Assembly: GCA_910587325.1 (NCBI GenBank)
Contig: CAJUKB010000009.1
Coordinates: forward strand, 1 to 53,858
From: an uncultured Bacilli bacterium
Lineage (GTDB): Bacteria; Bacillota_I; Bacilli_A; RF39; UBA660
Direction: 5' to 3'
Length of the DNA: 53,858 bases
Shown: piece by piece, positions 50,802 through 53,858 of the stretch
Layout: each line of letters opens with the position of its first letter
How positions within the stretch are numbered: the stretch's first letter is position 1
Program-made: the position numbers and the translations under genes
Notes under the pieces: generated by a model
Told to the model about the DNA's origin: nothing
Databases searched by the model: none
Seen by the model: the letters and a program-made list of their open reading frames with translations, nothing else

Positions 50802-51902
50802 ATGTTAAAAAAATTATCTTTATTTAAAAGAAGTTTGTTAATTTATACTCTTACTTTGTTTGTTTTAGCTAGTATTTTCTTGATTTTTGTTTATGCGAAC
50901 TTAAAGAAATATGAGCGTAACTTATTAGAGCCACTACTTTTAAATACCATTCATGACTTAGACAAAAAAGAATTACAAGGCTATTTAGAACAAGCAAATC
51001 AAAGTACGAACTTACTAAAAACTTATCAAGAGATGACAAAAAGAGACGACTATAAATTTGTAAATAATGAAGACACAATCTACGATGCTTATCTAGATGG
51101 TAGAGTTGTTTTCACTATCAAGCTAAAATCTCTTGGGGAAACAAGTTGCTTAGGACTTTTACAATATGAAAAATTTGAAGTAGAAGAAATTGTTCCTCAT
51201 TTAGAAAATGGACTTATCTACTACGAAGTGAAAATACCAAGTAACTATACATTATTCATCAATGGAAATGTTTATGAAAATTATACAAAGGCAGAGGAAA
51301 TGCCAAACTTAGATTTTATGTACTATAACGATTCAATGCCTAAGATGGTTACTTATGAAATTAAAGACTTAGAGTCTCCTCTAAACACAATTGAAGTGGA
51401 AAACTTTAAAGGAGAAAAAGTGCAATTAAAACAAGATGGCGTCCATTACACTTACGAAGAAACAATGAAGTTAGATACCTTAGAAGAAGCAAAAATATTT
51501 ATCGGAGATTTAGATATCGAGACGATTGCCAAAAATTGGAGTCTTTTCCTAAGTCAAGATTTACAAGGAGGTAACTATGGCTTCCAAACTTTTAAAAAGT
51601 ATTTAGTAGAAGGAACGGCTATGTATAAGCAAGCTTATAACTGGGCACATAGTGTTGATATTACTTTTACAAGCAAACATACTTTAAAAAATCCGCCATT
51701 TGCAAATGTTCGTATTGAAAACTTTATAATTTATGGAGACTCTGCTTTCTCTTGTGAAGTATATCTTGAAAAAAATATGATAGTCAGTGGGAAAACGCAA
51801 ACCGATATCATGCACGATACATTATCCTTTATTAAAGTAAATGGAGATTGGAGACTAATGAATATTAAGGGAATTAAGGATGGTGCAAATACAAATGAAT
51901 AA
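50802..51902 (+). CDS. 366-aa membrane-anchored extracellular protein
   Basis: One membrane helix (~12-33) after KLSLFKRS suggests a type II protein with the rest outside. Two beta-rich regions follow. The last ~100 residues end FIKVNGDWRLMNIKG, like an NTF2-fold domain. ATG 50802 has a strong AAGGAGG site. It overlaps the glycosyltransferase gene and follows the NAGPA gene, so it probably serves in the same wall or surface-glycan task. No family name is certain. Confidence 0.75.
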   Translation: MLKKLSLFKRSLLIYTLTLFVLASIFLIFVYANLKKYERNLLEPLLLNTIHDLDKKELQGYLEQANQSTNLLKTYQEMTKRDDYKFVNNEDTIYDAYLDGRVVFTIKLKSLGETSCLGLLQYEKFEVEEIVPHLENGLIYYEVKIPSNYTLFINGNVYENYTKAEEMPNLDFMYYNDSMPKMVTYEIKDLESPLNTIEVENFKGEKVQLKQDGVHYTYEETMKLDTLEEAKIFIGDLDIETIAKNWSLFLSQDLQGGNYGFQTFKKYLVEGTAMYKQAYNWAHSVDITFTSKHTLKNPPFANVRIENFIIYGDSAFSCEVYLEKNMIVSGKTQTDIMHDTLSFIKVNGDWRLMNIKGIKDGANTNE

Positions 51903-52938
51903 AGAAGCTGTAATACTAATTCCATGCTACAATCCCGATGAAGAAATCATGGATTCTTTTATAAAAGAACTAGGGAAAAAGTATCAAAATATCGTGTTTG
52001 TAAATGATGGATGTAGTAAAGAACATGATGCTTATTTTAAAAAAATAGAAAAGAAATATCCGGTTATTAAACACTATAAAAATTATGGTAAAGGAAGAGG
52101 CATTAAGAATGGGCTAAACTATATCTTAAACAATTACCCGGATTGTAAAGCCATCATTACCGCCGATTGTGATGGACAGCATAGTATTCAAGACATTACG
52201 AAAGTGTTTAAAGCAACTTTAAAAAAACCAAATGCTTTAATTTTAGGAACAAGAAATTTTGATGATGAAAATGTTCCATTTAAGTCTCGTTATGGAAATA
52301 AAATCACTAGAAATGTGTTTAAGATTTTTGTAGGACTCACTATTTCTGACACGCAAACAGGATTAAGAGGGATGAGTAGAAGTGTTGCAGAAGATATGCT
52401 CACCATTAGTGGAGAAAGATACGAATACGAAACCAATGTGTTAATTGCTTGTAAAACAGAAGAAATCCCCATTGTAGAAGTTCCAATTGAAACCATTTAT
52501 ATCGAAGAAAATCGGACAAGTCACTTTAATCCCATTAAAGATTCGATTATGATTTATAAACTATTTATTAAATATATTATTGTGGCACTATCTAGCTTTT
52601 TTATTGATATTTTATTGTTTTCTTTATTCTTAATTGCTTATGACAAAATAGGAGTTACAAAACCAATTATCATAGCAACTATAACAGCAAGAATTCTTTC
52701 TTCTATTTATAACTATTTGATCAATGCTAAATTGGTATTTAAAAAGATGAATAAATTGTCTATCATTAAATATTTCTTACTTGTTTTCATCCAAATGTGG
52801 GTTTCTGCCTTTTCAGTTTCATGGATTTGTAAATTAATCCCAATTAATCCTGTCCCATTAAAGATGATTGTAGATACCTTTATTTTTGTTGTTAATTTTA
52901 TTATTCAAAGAGAGTTTATATTTAATAAGAAAAAGTAA
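51895..52938 (+). CDS. family 2 glycosyltransferase fused to a GtrA-like membrane domain
   Basis: This is a 347-aa protein. Residues 1 to ~210 are a GT-A fold of the dolichol/undecaprenyl-phosphate sugar transferase type: VILIPCYNPDEE, VFVNDGCSK, GRGIKNGLN, DCDGQHS, and QTGLRGMSR. Residues ~225-347 contain four membrane helices of GtrA type (FIKYIIVALSSFFIDI). Such proteins charge or flip a lipid-linked sugar. It overlaps the previous gene by eight bases. Start ATG 51895 is preferred over an ATG 15 bases earlier. Confidence 0.9.
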   Translation: MNKEAVILIPCYNPDEEIMDSFIKELGKKYQNIVFVNDGCSKEHDAYFKKIEKKYPVIKHYKNYGKGRGIKNGLNYILNNYPDCKAIITADCDGQHSIQDITKVFKATLKKPNALILGTRNFDDENVPFKSRYGNKITRNVFKIFVGLTISDTQTGLRGMSRSVAEDMLTISGERYEYETNVLIACKTEEIPIVEVPIETIYIEENRTSHFNPIKDSIMIYKLFIKYIIVALSSFFIDILLFSLFLIAYDKIGVTKPIIIATITARILSSIYNYLINAKLVFKKMNKLSIIKYFLLVFIQMWVSAFSVSWICKLIPINPVPLKMIVDTFIFVVNFIIQREFIFNKKK

Positions 52939-52955
52939 TATACGCTTTTTTTTGG

Positions 52956-52983
52956 TTGCTAATTTGTTTGATTATGTTATACT
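52956..52983 (+). promoter_or_regulatory. promoter of the 271-aa gene
   Basis: TTGCTA, 16 bases, TATACT lie 28 bases before the start codon. Confidence 0.6.
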
Positions 52984-53011
52984 AAGTTCGATTATACGAG
53001 GAGAGTTTATT

Positions 53012-53827
53012 ATGATAGAACGATTAAATAAAAAAATACAAGAATGTAAGTATAATACAGCAAGAAAAAAATTTATGAATCTTTGGATTCCAAATCTTGG
53101 AACTATTAAAGAAGAGGAAAATAAAATCATTTGTTATGTAAGACAGGAATTATTAGAAAGATACATGAAAAGAAAAGGCTATACAATTTCTTGTTATGGA
53201 ATACCTATGCATGAAAAAGTAAAACAAAAAGTAGAGTATTACCAATTAGATAAACCCGTGTATTATATTTTTGATGGTATTCAATTTGATTTCATAAGTT
53301 TTTCTTCCATTTTTAATTGCATTTTGGTTTTCAAAAGTTGTAGCTTTAATAATAAATTAAATTTTATTTGCGCTGATAAAGTTGTTTTAGAAAATAATAC
53401 TTACAATAGTTGGATAAATAAATATAATCGTGATGGATCTTTTTTAAGAGGTGAAATAAAGGAACTTATTCTTCAAAATGATAATTTAATAAATCATTTT
53501 AAAGGTGTAGATAATAATCAAGATTTTGGTATCGATATAATAACAGATAGACTTACTATTATGAATTCCACTATTGCTGCTTTAAATGAAGGACAAATCT
53601 ATATAAAAGCCAAAGAAGCAAAATTTATGGATTCTACTTTAGAAGCAACTGAAATGTATTTAGATTTAGATAATATCGCATATGCTAATAGTTTACTGAA
53701 ATCAAGTCAGGGTATTATGATTGAAAATAAAAGTTGGAATTGTGATTTAGATATGGGGTTTTACAATGTGGATAGCCCTTATGTCGTTTATAATGGAATA
53801 GAGATAATAGGCTTGTCCCGAAACTAA
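53012..53827 (+). CDS. 271-aa protein, probably beta-helical
   Basis: An N-terminal helical part of ~60 residues is followed by repeated short strands with small hydrophobic and Asn residues in a ladder-like pattern (e.g. GIDIITDRLTIMNSTIAAL, IYIKAKEAKFMDSTLEA), which suggests a right-handed beta-helix. There is no signal peptide. ATG 53012 follows CGAGGAG. An open frame to 52886 exists, but it overlaps the previous gene and the promoter. The function is unknown. Confidence 0.7.
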   Translation: MIERLNKKIQECKYNTARKKFMNLWIPNLGTIKEEENKIICYVRQELLERYMKRKGYTISCYGIPMHEKVKQKVEYYQLDKPVYYIFDGIQFDFISFSSIFNCILVFKSCSFNNKLNFICADKVVLENNTYNSWINKYNRDGSFLRGEIKELILQNDNLINHFKGVDNNQDFGIDIITDRLTIMNSTIAALNEGQIYIKAKEAKFMDSTLEATEMYLDLDNIAYANSLLKSSQGIMIENKSWNCDLDMGFYNVDSPYVVYNGIEIIGLSRN

Positions 53828-53858
53828 AAAATTGATAAAATAAAATTGCTTAGATATA

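Noticed and set aside
52886..53011. Upstream extension of the 271-aa protein
   Set aside because: The extension overlaps the end of the glycosyltransferase gene and the TTGCTA-16-TATACT promoter. ATG 53012 has a strong GAGGAG site.
1..53858. Recoded TGA (Mycoplasma-type code)
   Set aside because: Trp is written TGG throughout and TGA ends genes such as the SnoaL-like gene at 15723, so the standard bacterial code applies.

Overview
The window is chromosomal DNA of an AT-rich Gram-positive bacterium, most likely an uncultured gut-type member of the Bacillota (Bacilli, near Erysipelotrichia or RF39-like groups). The reasons are the very low GC content, strong AGGAGG-type ribosome sites, Gram-positive surface and exporter genes, and a standard code: TGG is used for Trp and TGA is used as a stop. 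The species assignment is inference.

Layout. Positions 1-18.9 kb look like a pile of integrated mobile DNA downstream of a minus-strand tRNA-Gly(TCC) at 18883-18956. Three sites at 18883, about 9636 and about 6288 look like the tRNA-Gly 3' end. Each is followed on the minus strand by a terminator and then a gene for a small protein (94, 95 and 99 residues) of one apparent family with a TN-V-EP motif. The copy next to the tRNA also carries an intact large serine recombinase and a MobV relaxase. The oldest copy carries a truncated recombinase paralogue and a stretch of 11-bp phased repeats (5317-5862). Cargo includes a HIT/SnoaL/peptidase E operon, an RBBP9-like hydrolase, an ABC exporter, and a possible defence pair: an HNH nuclease followed by a DUF5677 protein fused to a pyroglutamyl-peptidase-like domain. 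At 1-4.6 kb lies a run of small unrelated genes (TetR, GNAT-YoaP, radical SAM, PPOX, hydrolase, XRE) whose gene ends share a short AAATTACAA motif, like a cassette array.

From 19 kb the sequence looks like ordinary chromosome. It starts with tRNA-Thr(CGT). Next comes a giant (2867 aa) M26/Zmp-type zinc metalloprotease that carries a cohesin-like domain, a membrane hairpin with an internal signal-peptide-like segment, a dockerin and beta-helix regions. Then follow a CtpE-like P-type ATPase, an ABC exporter, a DUF4474 protein, a frameshifted YhcG/DUF1016 nuclease and a NifS-GNAT-methyltransferase-ferredoxin operon. After these come a NERD-HRDC protein, a C1B peptidase, a Fic protein with a G10 tract, MutY, a GH25 lysozyme, a broken methylthiotransferase, a two-gene Ku-ligase NHEJ operon, a RelB/RelE pair with a broken toxin, and an HD hydrolase. 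The end holds a surface-glycan-like set (NAGPA protein, membrane protein, GT2-GtrA) and a beta-helix-like protein.

The most interesting new signals are as follows. (1) Two homologous type I toxin-antitoxin-like loci (43.7 and 49.4 kb) encode 28-29 aa hydrophobic peptides. They have antisense promoters and a 5'-to-3' long-range RNA pairing that covaries between copies. A third, decayed copy lies at 42.7 kb. (2) The cohesin/dockerin protease may be cut into an anchored cohesin and a dockerin-bearing enzyme. (3) The 11-bp phased repeat blocks. (4) The tRNA-Gly-associated small-protein family. (5) The DUF5677-C15 peptidase fusion beside an HNH nuclease.
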